From NCBI RefSeq assembly GCF_933775445.1, contig NC_065873.1:5456001-5520000 (forward strand): 64,000 nt of DNA, written 5' to 3'. Positions 1 through 11,980 of the stretch are shown one piece after another; position 1 is the first letter of the stretch; the number at the start of each line of letters is the position of its first letter. The notes under the pieces are model-generated. The model did no database searches. It worked only from the letters and a program-made list of their open reading frames with translations, and was not told the DNA's origin. This DNA is from Argentina anserina (Eukaryota > Streptophyta > Magnoliopsida > Rosales > Rosaceae). Position numbers and translations under genes: made by a program.

Positions 1-2191
1 AGATTGCTTCCTTCCACTTCGGCCAATCTGTTCTGTGTTCGCATTCAGCTACACAGCGAGGTTCAACGTCGTCTTCATATATGATCTCATGTGCGACGGA
101 ATAAGCGAAAACGTCATCAATGCATGTAGTGGCTATGTTTCGGACCGACTGCTCACTTGTGTAGTTCACTGAGATTTCGTTGTTCTCTAGCATAAAACAA
201 GGTTCCATAGAGTCACACGGTAACACTTGAGTTGATTCATGGACATAGCTGTAATTAGAGACAACTTCATACAATGGTGATTCATCGTTGTGACGCGTTG
301 TGCCTTGTTCATTCACTTCTTTCTAGGCTTTGAATCCTTAGAGTTTATCGGTCTCCCCCTTTTCCTTTGAGGAGCCGAGGCCGAAGCTGCTCCTTGCTGG
401 ACCATCTCGGCATCGTCGCCGCAAGGGGCGACGGCAACACCACGACATACGGTGGTGCCGCCGCCGACCTCCGTCCCACTGTCAGGGGCGGTGCCAACGT
501 TGCTAGATCCAGGAGCTTGTCTTCCATGCCCGTATTTCAGGACATCCAACCGTGCTGGTACATTTACAGCGGGTATGTTTGATCTCGTCACTTTAGCAAT
601 ATCTACAAAGCCGTCGGGCATTGAATCCGCGACTTTCTGGAGTTCGATAATGCGTTGCACTTCTAACTCGCTTTGAGCAGTGCGGGGACATAGTGGGGAC
701 ACACCACATCAATTCCTGACGTTCATTTGGAATGATAACATTCCCATCTCCCCCTAAAGACGGGAAACATGTCTCATCAAACTGACAATCTGCAAATCTT
801 GTAGTAAAGAGATCTCTGGTGGTTGGTTCTAAGTAGCGAACAATCGTTGCGGAATTATAGCCAACATAGATACCTAATCGTCTCTGAGGACCTATCTTAG
901 TACGCAATGGAGGCGTAATAGGCACATAGACGGCGCAACTAAAAATGCGTAAGTGTGAAATATTGGGTTCGTAACCAGTTACCATCTGGTACGCACTAAA
1001 CGCTTGGTTAGCCGCGGGTCTGAAATGAATAAGTATCGCTGCATGCAACACTACATATCCCCATGCAGAGACCGGCATGTTAGAACCCATAACCATTGCC
1101 CTAGCAACAAGCTGAATACGCTTGATGGTAGCCTCTGCTAGACCGTTCTGTGAATGAACATGAGGAACGGGATGTTCAACTTCGATCCCAAAAAATATGC
1201 AGTAATCATCAAAAGTTTTGGAGGTGAATTCTCCAACATTATCCAAATGAATGGATTTAATAGGATAGTCGGGGTGGTGAGCCCGAAGTTTGATGATCTC
1301 AGCTACTAACTTAGCAAATGCAGCATTCCTTGTGAATAGCAAAGGGACATGTGACCAACGCGTCGATGCATAAACCAATACCATAAAATATAGAAAAGGT
1401 CTGCATTCTGGTTGAATAGGTCCACAAATGTCACCTTGGATAGTTGTAAGAATGAAATGTTCTCGGTCGAAGCCTTAGCAAAAGAAGGACTTCCTTGAAA
1501 TTTAGCAAGAGAACAAGCTCTGTGAAGGAAGGAATGCCTCCACCGATGGCATGAAAGCCGTGGAGCTGTCGAGTGAGGCCGGCTCAGCCACACTGTGCGG
1601 TGCACGGGTAGGCATGGCCTCACCGTGTGGAGCACGGGTGAGGTGATCCTCTAATCGCTTCCGGGACTTGAAAAATGGATGACCATGTGAATTCTTAAGA
1701 ATTCTAATCGTCATATCACATTTAGGGTGCCCGAGACGGGCATGCCAAAGTATATAACAGTCTGAATCACAAAAGTTGCGTCCAACCGCATATGATTCAA
1801 AGATTCGAATGAATGTAAAATACAAACCATTCCCGAGACTCTTCATCTTCTCTAAGATGCGGCGCTGGCCTGCTTTTTCAGAGGTAACACAAAGATATTC
1901 CTCTCCATTCTCAACATAAGTATCGAGGTGAAAACCATTGGCACGTATGTCCTTAAAACTTAGCAAGGTGTGGGGAGACTTCGGCGCATAAAGAGCGTCT
2001 ACGACGTTGAGAGTCACACCATTAGGCAACATGAAAGAAGCGGTGCCTCTTCCTTGAATGATGGATTTCGAGCCAATCATTGTAGACATCGACGAAGTCG
2101 AAAAGACTAGATACGTGAACAACTGCATGTGCCGTAGGACAGTGTGGGTGGTTCCGCAATCAGCTAGACATTCGATTTCGCCGCGGGACAT
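1..2191 (-). pseudogene. Copia copy 1 pol (protease-integrase part), broken and cut by window edge
   Basis: Starts at ATG 2191 with a protease-like segment containing CLADCGTTHTVL (aspartic protease site), followed by the pre-integrase region. A frameshift-rich stretch near 1400-1550 separates this from the integrase core, open at 593-1384. The integrase shows the expected acidic positions in LDNVGEF and NGLAE contexts, but the first catalytic segment reads VYAST where copy 2 has VDAST, so the first Asp is lost. Another frameshift near 690 breaks the link to reverse transcriptase. No function is expected. Confidence 0.88.
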
Positions 2192-3142
2192 CTACAAAAT
2201 GAAAATTAAGAGAGTCAGTGACACGGGAACAATTCTATACAATACGCCGTATGATATTGTAAGAAAAGGAATCAGAACAAAGTGTGATCCCATCGAATGT
2301 ATCAGATGGCAATAGTACTACATTCTTCAACTAAAGAGTTGGAAAACATGGTATTGAAGTAGTGAAATACCAAACAGTAAATGAGGGTGGTAGAAACCAT
2401 CCAAAAATGGTGTGGAAATACACACAGAGTGCCAGTGAGTGCATATAATGGACTTGGAAAAAACCGAAAAACTAACCGGAAAACCATGTCAAAAGAACTC
2501 AAAACCGGGTGAAATTTAGACTAGGAAAACGTGGCAGCAAGGACTGCTGGAAATATGCCGGAAAATGACGAGAAACGACGAAAACATCGTTAGAAAACTC
2601 ACCGGAAACCGGCGGCACCGATTGCCGGAAAACTGGCCGGCGGCGGCCGGAGCTGGCCGATATGGTGGTCAGAGCTTCAGGTCCGTCATGGGACGCCGAC
2701 AGGAACCGGATGACAGTGCCGGAAACGCCAGCAAGTGGCCAAAAGGCAACCAATACGCCGGCAAAAAGCTAGAACAGTAACCGGGTACGGCCAATGGCCA
2801 AATGATGTCGTTTTTGACATTCCGAGGTCCGTTTTCTAAATTTGAAGTTCCAAATTCACAATGTAGTGTTATTTGGGTCCCATGTAACCTAAAAGCGTCA
2901 TATTTAAAAACCACGTGAGTTGCACACGTTGATCATCATGCTAAGTGTAAGCTAAATAAAATTCTCAAAGAGATCATCTTGTAAGCAAGAAAATGAGAAA
3001 TTTTATTGAATGCCAATCTTTAATGCATCACACATGAACTTCTAATTCCAAAATCAAAAGACTATTACAAAGTCAATGAAAATAACAATGGCGGTCGGCC
3101 ATAACAATACTTGAATTCATAAAGCTAAAGAAGCTAAAACGA
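2192..3142 (-). other. Copia copy 1 gag-pol spacer with splice-acceptor-like end
   Basis: About 950 bases between the gag stop and the pol ATG, with no long open frame on the minus strand. The gag-proximal part is AT-rich and contains an AATAAA-like signal (minus strand, near 3000), as in a 3' UTR. The middle is rich in CCGG-type words. It ends in a pyrimidine-rich tract and TTTTGTAG directly before ATG at 2191, which looks like a 3' splice site. The same arrangement is seen in copy 2. A role in making a spliced pol RNA is inference. Confidence 0.6.
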
Positions 3143-4196
3143 CTAATCAAAGTCGGGAGTATCTATGGTAGTGGCCGGAGGCTTAGCCTTAGAAGTAAGA
3201 GGCTCGGGCTTCATGGAGATATGGTGAGTCTCGATCTCAGAGTCCTCATCCACATGATTCGATTCGGGTTGTAGAAACTTCTTGTAGGCAGAGTATGCCT
3301 TGATCATCTCTTTGCAAGCGCGACAATCGCGATTAAAGTGCTTGAAGGAGCCACATATGAAGCAAGGAGACTTGCCATTACCGGAGGTGGAGGCATGCGG
3401 AGGCGCACGTCCTCCTTGAGGTTTGGGACGAGGGGGAGGGTGCGGCGCCGCCACCATCACGAGTCCAATATTGGACTTAGGCCGAGACCGGCCTTGTTGC
3501 CTCCCACCACGAGAGTTGTTGTTTTGGTGTTGATATGGAGCGTTCCTTGATTGATTATTTTGCTTAGGAGCTTTCCCATAGTTAGACTGTGGCGTAAAAT
3601 CTTTTTAGTGCCAACAGGTCTATTATTGTTATTGAGGAGGATCTCATAATGTCTCTCCTTCTTAGCCAAGAGTGTCATTAAGTCGGCGAAATACCAGATC
3701 TTCCCTTCCTCTATATGAGTGCAGTGCATATGAGCTTGAACCTCATAGTTGATTGGAAACGTGTCCAATGTCTTATTGAGAAGATCTAGGTCGGTCTTGA
3801 TGACACCAACGGTGCCAAGATCGGATTGCAGGCATAGCATATTCTGATTAAAGTCATCCACTCTCTTATAGTCCAATAGACAGATGTTATCCCATCTAAC
3901 GGCTAATTCAGGGAGCAGCTTATCATGAACGCTGTTGTACCGCAAGTATAGTTTTCCCATAATTCTTTAGGATCTTTTACATTCAAGTATTGCCTCTTGA
4001 GAGTTGCATGGATGTGACATCTCATGAAGATGAGAGTTTAAGTCTTGGTCATGGGTGGGAAATCAGCAGGAGGGTCAGCAAACATGCCTTCGATCCCTCG
4101 GCTCTCGAAAGCGAGCTCCATTTCGAAAAACCAGCGGTGGTATTCCTTTCATTCTAGATCAAGAAGGCCAAATTCTGGTCGAGATAGCGATGACAT
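3143..4196 (-). pseudogene. Copia copy 1 gag (nucleocapsid), broken
   Basis: Structural Gag of the Copia element, which would package element RNA in cytoplasmic particles. It should start at the ATG at 4196, by analogy with copy 2. An early GGA-to-TGA change (relative to copy 2) stops it within about 20 codons, the middle part is open from 3960, and a frameshift near 3600 moves the C-terminal part into another frame. The CCHC zinc knuckle is intact in its own frame: CFICGSFKHFNRDC, spacing C-x2-C-x4-H-x4-C. The frame ends with a stop at 3143 and does not run into pol. Confidence 0.88.
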
Positions 4197-4262
4197 CTAC
4201 AAAAACGAATACAAAATCGATTAGATTTAAGTATTATAGGAATTAGAATGGGTGACGTATAT

Positions 4263-4734
4263 GGTTGTTTCCAACAGCTTTGGTATTTTAGAGAAAAAGA
4301 GGGATTTTCAGATTTTTTTAGTTGTTTCTCACTCCACCAGTTTTTGTATCTCATTCTCTAAAATAGATAAATTGATGAAAGAGAATGGTTGATTTTCCAA
4401 ATTTGCATAAATATGCAAAAATATGGAGATAGTATTTGTAATAAATTCACACACATCCCAACACACAATAAATACAAATTCTCAAAATCTATTGAACTAG
4501 AAAAAAAAACTTAAATGAAAAAGATTAGAAATAAATGCATAAAATTATGAAAATAGATTTGAATATAGAAAATAGTTATAAATTTGCTTTAGTTGTATAA
4601 TATTTTAGTGTAATAATAAATGTACATATCTGCAAAATAGGAAAACTGTTGGAGTTGATATTGGAAAATTATGGAGATTTTGGATTTTAATTCTCCATAA
4701 TAGAGAAATTATAAAAAAGCTGTTGGAGATACTC
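4263..4734. mobile_element. MITE-like element (PIF/Harbinger-type end)
   Basis: An AT-rich, non-coding block of about 470 bases. Its right end, read on the minus strand, is GAGTATCTCCAACAGCTTT preceded by TTA, a Tourist-like end next to the TTA/TAA target typical of PIF/Harbinger MITEs. The left end carries the inverted partner TCCAACAGCTTT but lacks the outermost bases, so it is eroded or truncated. A second inverted copy of CTCCAACAG lies internally near 4650. The family assignment rests only on the terminal motif. Confidence 0.5.
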
Positions 4735-5420
4735 TAAACAAATTTTGAATCTCTTTTAACTTGTGTGAAGTTTTTTAGGCTGATGTGTATTTTAATATAA
4801 AAGTTCACATTGTACTTCTTCATTATTTTGTATTTAGTACCGTCATTGTACCAAAATGTAGATTTTAACTACTCTTAAGATGAGAAATGAGAGAAGAGAT
4901 CATATAACACTGATTAACCATAACATATAACAGTATTCTTACCATCCGAAGAGAGAGAGAGTAAGAGAGTGAACAAATCTAACAATAAGAGACTATGTCT
5001 TCTTGTTCTTTTTGTTGATTTTTCGAGATCCAAGATTTGAAAGGTTCTATCTTGTTTTTTTATTCCCACGTGTCTAAACTATATCAAGGGATATCAGAGG
5101 ACGTGACATGTTAATTAAAACTTATATGACATGTATAAGAGAGTTGATGCCACATACATGCTATTATATATGAATATATGGATGATGACTCAATGAGGAT
5201 GTATGGGGTTTTGGCAGTGTCGTCCAATTGCAAAATAAAGGCTAAGGCAAAATTTAAAAGAAAAATTGTCTCATTCCCAATGGAAATTAAAAGTTGTTCT
5301 TTTTTTTTTTAAGTTTTCTCGAATACCTTTTAAGATGAAATATTTAATGTTTCTAACAAGAGAGATGATTATGATTTGATGAAAAGAAATTCTGACATAA
5401 GTGAGGGAAAAAAACCTAAG
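4735..5420. other. Non-coding AT-rich stretch
   Basis: No open frame of interest. The only structure I see is at 5172-5215, where ATATATGGATGATGACT and ATGGGGTTTT resemble the start of the small ORF at 6612. It could be a decayed duplicate of that 5' end. Confidence 0.4.
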
Positions 5421-5437
5421 TGAAGAACTAGCGACTT

Positions 5438-6391
5438 TTTTTTAGGGGAATGAATGCTACTTAATTGGGCAAAGCCCTTTTATGACCACAAGGATCAAAT
5501 ACAAGAGGTGACAAACCATCTCTCATACACGCTAACAACTAAGAAAGTAAATAAAGGCACAAAACTGCGCTTATTAAACAAATCAAAGTCTGAAAACTCT
5601 GAAAAGAAAAAATAGAAAAACACAAAAACAAAAACTAAAGCATAGTAAGTCCCTCAGGTCTAAGCTAACGACGTTGGACACTACCACATCGAGCCCAGTG
5701 CATCAATTTACGTACTCTCAGTGATAGTGAAATCAAAAGAAAAAAACAAAAAGGAGAACCATCTATAGCTTTTGCTAGAATACTAGAGGCAAAAAATAAA
5801 ACTACACAACCCTAAAATTCACAAACTGCTTCAGAATAAGACTGTAAGTGGCATAAATCATGCAAGGTCGAAAGAAATATGTCGAGAGAGGAAACAACCC
5901 AAACCCATTGGACTTTAGACTAAAAGCACAAACAATCTAGCCCATATCACAAACCCAACAAACCCTCAAGCCCACCGTAAGGACCGGCCGAGAGTCTCAA
6001 CTAATACAAAACCTCTGATGCTCGGGTTCCGGCGGGTGAACCAGCCCCTCCGCCATAGCGAGGAACAATCCCTAGGTCACGGCGTCAACACCAAGAGAAC
6101 CTGTACATAACCGCACCAAGTGAGCACCGAGACCTCCCCCAAATCAAGAGCAGGCAAAAACGTCGCCGCCTTCCACAGTCACCAACACCGGTCACCAAAT
6201 CCACCGACCCCTTGATCGTCTCTCACCCAAACTCAAGCTGATCACCAATGTCCCAATGAGCACCTAGATCCAAATCGCAGACAATCGGATCCAAAAGTTC
6301 TCCACTTTTCTAGCTTCAAAAACAAGCCCCACTAGAGGAGGAACACCTCCACAAAACCCTTTGGCAGACAGAGCTTTGGTTTTTTTTTTTT
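5438..6391 (-). mobile_element. LINE-like retroposon fragment with 17-bp target-site duplication
   Basis: The block is flanked by TGAAGAACTAGCGACTT (5421-5437) and TGAAGAACGAGCGACTT (6392-6408), one mismatch in 17, as expected for a target-primed reverse-transcription insertion. Read on the minus strand it ends in a short A-tract (the T-run at 5438-5443), giving a poly(A) tail. It has no long coding frame. A GC-rich 5' half and a 3' half resembling a LINE 3' end suggest a 5'-truncated LINE or a LINE-derived SINE. A second T-run lies at its other end, 6380-6392. Confidence 0.6.
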
Positions 6392-6611
6392 TGAAGAACG
6401 AGCGACTTAGGTGTTGATAAAAGCATAAAACAAAAGCTGATAGAATACAATTAACATTCAATAAATAACCGAATTTTAATTTACAACGGCCAATTAATAT
6501 ATAACATTTTGTTCTTATAAAAGATATAATCATTAAGAGCATTTTTTGCTAATTTAGGTTTTTGTCTTCTATCTTTTGGGTGAATGAGTACTATGTGTTG
6601 AAAATGGATAT

Positions 6612-6863
6612 ATGGACGACGACTGGACGAGGATGCATGGGGTTTTACCTTTTGAGATAACGAGAGAGGCCGAAAGGGCAGTGAAGAGCAGCGAAGTGGT
6701 GACATTGGCCGAGGCCAAGGAGATTCTGGCGGAGGAAAAGAGCAAAAGAGTCAGGCAGTTGTTGGAAAGAGATTCTGGTGAAAAAGTAAATATGGAGTGT
6801 ATGGCTCATGTGCCGTTACCGGACGACAAGGAGAGTGATAAGAAGGACTTGCTGATCGAGTAG
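6612..6863 (+). CDS. Small ORF, unknown (83 aa)
   Basis: Not recognised. It is a hydrophilic, charged product with a helical middle (AEAKEILAEEKSKRVRQLLE) and no membrane segment or signal peptide. The first 12 codons resemble DNA at 5172-5215 on the far side of the LINE-like insertion, which suggests a local duplication of a 5' exon. No splice partners could be assigned. It may be a gene fragment, not a working gene. Confidence 0.3.
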   Translation: MDDDWTRMHGVLPFEITREAERAVKSSEVVTLAEAKEILAEEKSKRVRQLLERDSGEKVNMECMAHVPLPDDKESDKKDLLIE

Positions 6864-7176
6864 GTATGTCAGTGAGGACTTGCTGCAGGACCAGACTGAG
6901 GATAAGCAGATGGTTAACATTAAGAGGTAGCTCTATGAAAGAAAGGCACTCTAGTTTTTCTTGGCGAGCCCCTAAGCATTGATACTTGTCTTTGAAGAAA
7001 TGTTCAACATAAATGTTCGATATAAATGTGTTCTTTGGGTTTGTCATGTGTTGAGACCTTGTTAGCCTGTTGAACTTGGCATTGAGTTGTTCTTGAAGAA
7101 TCATACAAGTTATATTCTCAAATTGTTGGTCCGGTTGTGGGATTTTTTCTTTAATCTATCGAGTTTAATCTCTTTG
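6864..7176. other. Non-coding stretch
   Basis: I see nothing coding. The last five bases (CTTTG, 7172-7176) nearly match the five bases after the Gypsy element (ATTTG, 13586-13590) and are its probable target-site duplication. Confidence 0.4.
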
Positions 7177-7437
7177 TGTAATAACCCTAAATTTCAAAAC
7201 AATATTTGGTTTAATTTAAATTCTATTAAGTTTTGAAGTTCGATTAAAACGAATGTGATTGTTTGCGATGCTTTGAAACGAAAAACGGAAACGTTTTCGG
7301 AACGTTTAATAAGAAAAACGTTACATTTCCGAACGAAATTATCGACTTTTATTCCGTCGCTCAGTTGCAAAAACTTTCTTCACGAAAGTTGTAGAGCGCG
7401 TCGATACGAGTTCGTGGATATGTGACGCGTTCAAATC
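7177..7437 (+). repeat. Truncated 5' LTR of the Gypsy element
   Basis: Nearly identical to the first 261 bases of the LTR at 11663. Similarity stops at about 7437, where the 3' LTR goes on with AGACGTCG and this copy switches to unrelated internal sequence. The LTR TATA region and the primer site that should follow are missing, so this copy cannot drive normal transcription of the element. Confidence 0.9.
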
Positions 7438-7579
7438 GGTTTGGTCCTCTAGGGAGTATCGTGATGATACTTCGATGATTCATCTTATCCTAAAATTTCA
7501 TGTTAATACCTATTGAATCTGTTTTAGTTGAATTCGAGATTTCACAAGTATTGACTGAGTGTTTCGTTGTTTGAAGGTG

Positions 7580-8547
7580 ATGAACGCTGATAAGGGCCGA
7601 GGACAGGGCCTAGGACGGCGAGAGGCCGAGGTCGAGGTAGGGCCGCGGGCCGTGTCCACAACGTGGAGAACCTGTATGAGGAGGCTGCTCCACAGGAGGA
7701 GCAGGTTGAGCCAGCTCATGCGGTTAGAGATGACGGTCGAGTGTTGAAGCTGATCAAGGATATTAGTGCACTGTCAGCGCCGACCTTCCATGGGGGACTA
7801 GATCATATGGTAGCTGATCATTGGATCGAGGGTATGGAGACTTATTTTGAGATGATAGAGTGCACAGAGATTGAGAAGAGAAAGATAGCTACATTCTTTC
7901 TCAAAGATGATGCTCTAGACTGGTGGAAGAGCGTGAGACAGACTGTGGATGTGTCTACATTCACATGGGGAGGTTTCACCACCATATTCCGAGAGAAGTA
8001 TTTTCCAGCCTCAGGACAGGAGGACTTAGAGTTGGAGTTTCTGGCACTGGTGCAGGGAGACATGACCATTAGAGAGTATGATGCTCGATTCTTGCAGCTG
8101 TATCGGTATGTCAGGCCTATGGGTACGACCGCTTTAGCTCAGAAGTATCTACGAGGGCTGAAACAGGAGTACAAAACTATGATATCAGTCCTTTGCCTGA
8201 CTACTAGGGAGTTGATATTTGAGAGTGCCATGAACTTGGAGCAAGCAAATAAGACTCAAGCAGGAGATGCGGGAAGCAGAGATATAAAGGGAAAAGGCAA
8301 GGCAATCTGTACGGGTAGCGAGCACTCAGGACCGACGGGTAGGTCATGGAAGAGGCCAAGACTCCACTATCAGGTTCCGGCAAGGGCGACACCCCTAGCT
8401 AACAGGACTGCACCATTCAAACCATTGGCAGCGGTGAGGTGTTATGGCTGCAAAGCTTGTCCGATTTTGATTGGAAGTAGAGAGTTCTCTGCTTCGTTGA
8501 TTGTGATTCCGGACCACACTTATGATGTGATCTTGGAGATTGATTAG
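7580..8547 (+). pseudogene. Gypsy gag, broken
   Basis: The likely start is ATG at 7580, giving MNADKGRGQG. A frameshift near 7615 then moves the reading frame to the one open from 7663. That frame carries the retrotransposon gag core (AGHWIEG-like region, here ADHWIEGMETYF, and DDALDWW). It ends with an incomplete zinc knuckle: VRCYGCK is followed directly by ACPILIG, so the rest of the CCHC motif and the protease active-site segment appear to have been deleted. Two in-frame TAGs follow at 8545 and 8557. Confidence 0.88.
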
Positions 8548-11500
8548 TTGAGACCATAGCATGCTGTGATTGATTGTTTCGACATGGTGGTGTCATTTCA
8601 TAGACCTGGGGAGCCTGCGTTTCGTTATCGTTGCCTCAAGTCTGATAACGCCATGAGATCAGGAGTTTTGGCACATGTGGAGTCAGTGGATCAGAAAGTA
8701 ACTATCACAGACATTGTGGTAGTATCTGAGTTTGGTGAAGTGTTCCAAGAGATACCAGGGCTACCTCCTCGAAGAGTGGTAGATTTCTGCATTGATGTAG
8801 TACCTGGTACAGCACCTGTGTCAAAGGCGCCCTATAGAATGGGGCAGAATGAACTTAAGGAACTGAAGGTGCAGATCGATGAGCTACTAGACCAAGGGTT
8901 CATTAGACCTAGTGTTTCACCTTGGGGAGCACCGGTGTTGTTCGTGAAGAAGAAAGATGGTTCTCTGCGATTATGTGTAGACTACAGAGAACTGAACAAG
9001 GTGACTATTAAGAATAGGTACCCCTTACCTAGGATTGATGACTTGTTCGATCAGCTCAAAGGTGCTACGGTGTTCTCTAAGATTGATTTGAGATCCGGTT
9101 ATCATCAGCTCAGAGTGAAGGAAGAAGATATATCGAAGACAACCTTCAGGACCCGGTATGGACATTATGAGTTTGTTGTCATGCCATTTGGTCTAACAAA
9201 TGCACCAGCTGTCTTTATGAGTTTGATGAACCAAGTATTTAGCCCGTACTTAGATGAGTTTGTTGTGGTGTTTGTGGATGACATTCTGATATACTCCAAG
9301 ACACAAGAAGAACATGTGGTGCACCTGAAGACAGTGTTGCAGACCTTGAAGGAGGCGAGACTGTATGCCAAGCTAGAGAAGTGTGAGTTCTGGAAAGAGG
9401 AGGTCAAATTCCTTGGTCATGTTGTCTCAAAAGATGGAGTACTAGTGGACCCGTCAAAGGTAGAGGCAGTAAAAAATTGGAGTCGTCCGAAGAATCCCAC
9501 GGAGATTCGTAGTTTCCTCGGTTTGGCAGGTTACTACAGGAGGTTTATCGAGGGGTTCTCTAGTATTGCATCTTCATTGACCAAGTTGACCAAGAAAGAT
9601 ACTCCGTTTGTGTGGACGGATGCATGTGAGGAAGCATTCAACAAACTAAAGATCAGATTGACCACCGCCCCAGTGTTGACGATTCCATCAAGTGGTGGTG
9701 GCTATGTCATTTACAGTGATGCTTCGCTCCAAGGTTTGGGTTGTGTGTTGATGCAGCATGAAGGAGTTGTTGCTTATGGCTCGAGACAGTTGAAGATTCA
9801 TGAGAAGAATTATCCGACACACGACCTAGAGCTTGCAGCAGTTGTGTTTGCCCTGAAAATTTGGAGGCATTACTTGTATGGAGAGAAGTTTCAACTCTTT
9901 TCAGATCATAAGAGTTTGAAGTACTTGTTCTCACAGAAGGAGCTGAATATGAGGCAGAGGAGATGGATGGAACTCCTCAAGGACTATGACTTCACATTAG
10001 AGTACCACCCGGGGAAGGCAAATGTGGTGGCCGATGCCTTGAGCAGGAAACCGAGAGGTGTGGTGGCTTCACTTATGGTTCAGGAACGGTTCATGCTCGA
10101 AACTGCATCGGAGTTTGATTTAGTACCATCGGGAGGAGAACCAAGGGTTTTCCTTGGTAGTGTCACGGTGCAACCCACATTGATCACGAGGATCATACAG
10201 GGTCAGGCGCAGGATAGACTCGCACAAGCTAAGTTGGCAGATCTTGTAGTTGATACGCTTAATGAGTGCCCTTCTGAGTGGAGAGTTGGACCCGATGGAG
10301 GGTTGAGGTTTGGGGCAAGATTGTGTGTCCCAGATTGTGATGATCTTCGGGAGGAGGTCCTTCATACGGCACATCGTTCACGTTATACCGTTCATCCAGG
10401 GAACACCAAGATGTACAAGGACTTATGCAGCCAATTCTGGTGGAACGGTATGAAGAAAGATGTAGCAGAGTTTGTATCGAAGTGCCTTACATGTCAGCAA
10501 GTGAAAGCAGAACATCAACGACCAGCTGGCATGTTGAAACCACTGACTATTCCTCTTTAGAAGTGGGAGCAGATATCTATGGATTTTGTGACCGGATTGC
10601 CTAGATCGAAGAAGGGTCACGATGCCATATGGGTGATTGTCGATCGGTTGACGAAGTCGGCTCATTTTCTCCCAGTGTCGATGAAGTACTCAGTGGACGT
10701 GCTTGGGAAACTATATGTGGATGAGGTAGTGAGACTTCATGGTGCTCCAGTTTCTATTGTTTCTGATAGAGATGCACGTTTCACTTCGAAGTTCTAGGGT
10801 GGTTTGCAGAAGGCGATGGGCACTACCTTGGATATGAGTACAACTTTTCACCCTCAGACGGATGGACAGACAGAGAGGGTGAATCAGGTGATGGAAGACA
10901 TGTTGAGAGCATGTGTGTTGGATTTCAAGGGTAGCTGGGAAGATCATTTGAGATTGATTGAGTTTGCCTACAACAACAGCTATCATTCTAGCATCGGCAT
11001 GGCACCTTATGAGGCTCTTTATGGTAGACCATGTCGTTCACCGATCTGTTGGGCCGAAGTTGGTGATGAGGCACTGATGGGTCCAGAGGTGGTTCAGGAA
11101 ACCACGGAGAAGATCTCGATCATTCGGGATAGAATCCGGACCGCTCAGAGCAGACAGAAGAGCTATGCGGACTTGAAGAGGAGACATGTAGAATTTGAGA
11201 TCGGCGATCATGTGTTCTTGAAAGTTTCACCTATGAGGGGTGTGGTGAGATTTGGCAAGAAGGGAAAGTTGGCTCCGAGGTACGTTGGGCCCTTTGAAAT
11301 ACTTGAGAAGGTGGGCGAACTAGCTTATCGACTAGCCTTGCCTACTAGCATGTCGGGCGTTCACAACGTCTTCCACATTTCCATGCTGAGGAAGTATGTA
11401 GCAGATGAGTCACATGTGATCGATCATAGCACCATCGAAGTGAAGGAAAATGCCACATTTGTGGTCGAGCCAGTTCGTATCCTGGATAGATCCACAAAGA

Positions 11501-11622
11501 AGCTTCGGAGGAGAGAAGTTGAGCTAGTCAAGGTGTTGTGGAGTCACCATGATGAGGGTGATGCATCTTGGGAGCTAGAGTCAGACATGATGACCAGATA
11601 TCCACAGTTGTTTGTTGAGTGA
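8548..11622 (+). pseudogene. Gypsy pol (reverse transcriptase, RNase H, integrase), broken by TAG codons
   Basis: Reverse transcriptase is complete, with [11 protein letters not shown], the [12 protein letters not shown] region and the catalytic FVDD in place of the common YVDD. RNase H follows ([26 protein letters not shown]). The integrase zinc finger has H-x-H and CLTCQQ. An in-frame TAG at 10558 separates it from the catalytic core ([28 protein letters not shown]), which is interrupted again by TAG at 10795. The C-terminal part (VGPFEIL, WSHHDEGDASWELE) resembles the chromodomain-like end of chromoviruses. The frame is otherwise open, so decay is modest. Confidence 0.92.
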
Positions 11623-11649
11623 GTTTGAATTTCGGGATGAAATTCCTTT

Positions 11650-11661
11650 AAGGGGGGTAGA
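11650..11661 (+). other. Polypurine tract of the Gypsy element
   Basis: AAGGGGGGTAGA lies directly before the TG that opens the 3' LTR. This is the expected site for plus-strand DNA priming during reverse transcription. Confidence 0.8.
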
Positions 11662-11980
11662 TTGTAATAACCCTAAATTTCAAAACAATATTTGGTTTAA
11701 TTTAAATTCTATTAAGTTTTGAAGTTCGATTAAAACGAATGTGATTGTTTGCGATGCTTTGAAACGAAAAACGGAAACGTTTTCGGAACGTTTAATAAGA
11801 AAAACGTTACGTTTCCGAACGAAATTATCGACTTTTATTCCGTCACTCGGTTGCAAAAACTTTCTTCACGAAAGTTGTAGAGCGCGTCGATACGAGTTCG
11901 TGGATATGTGACGCGTTCGAATCAGACGTCGTACGTAAAAGTTATTAACGTCGGAAGTTAGTTTCCGATTTGGAAACTAG

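Larger units (their letters stand above)
1..4262 (-). mobile_element. Ty1/copia retrotransposon, copy 1 (partial)
   Basis: Minus-strand Copia element, clearly homologous to the copy at 17854-25249. The window edge cuts it inside pol, so reverse transcriptase, RNase H and the 3' LTR are off-window. The homology to copy 2 ends abruptly at about 4262, just upstream of the gag start; the leader and 5' LTR are absent and MITE-like sequence follows. Order in transcription: gag (4196 to 3143), non-coding spacer, then protease and integrase (2191 leftwards). Premature stops and frameshifts show it is dead. The lesions differ from those in copy 2, so the copies decayed independently. Confidence 0.93.
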
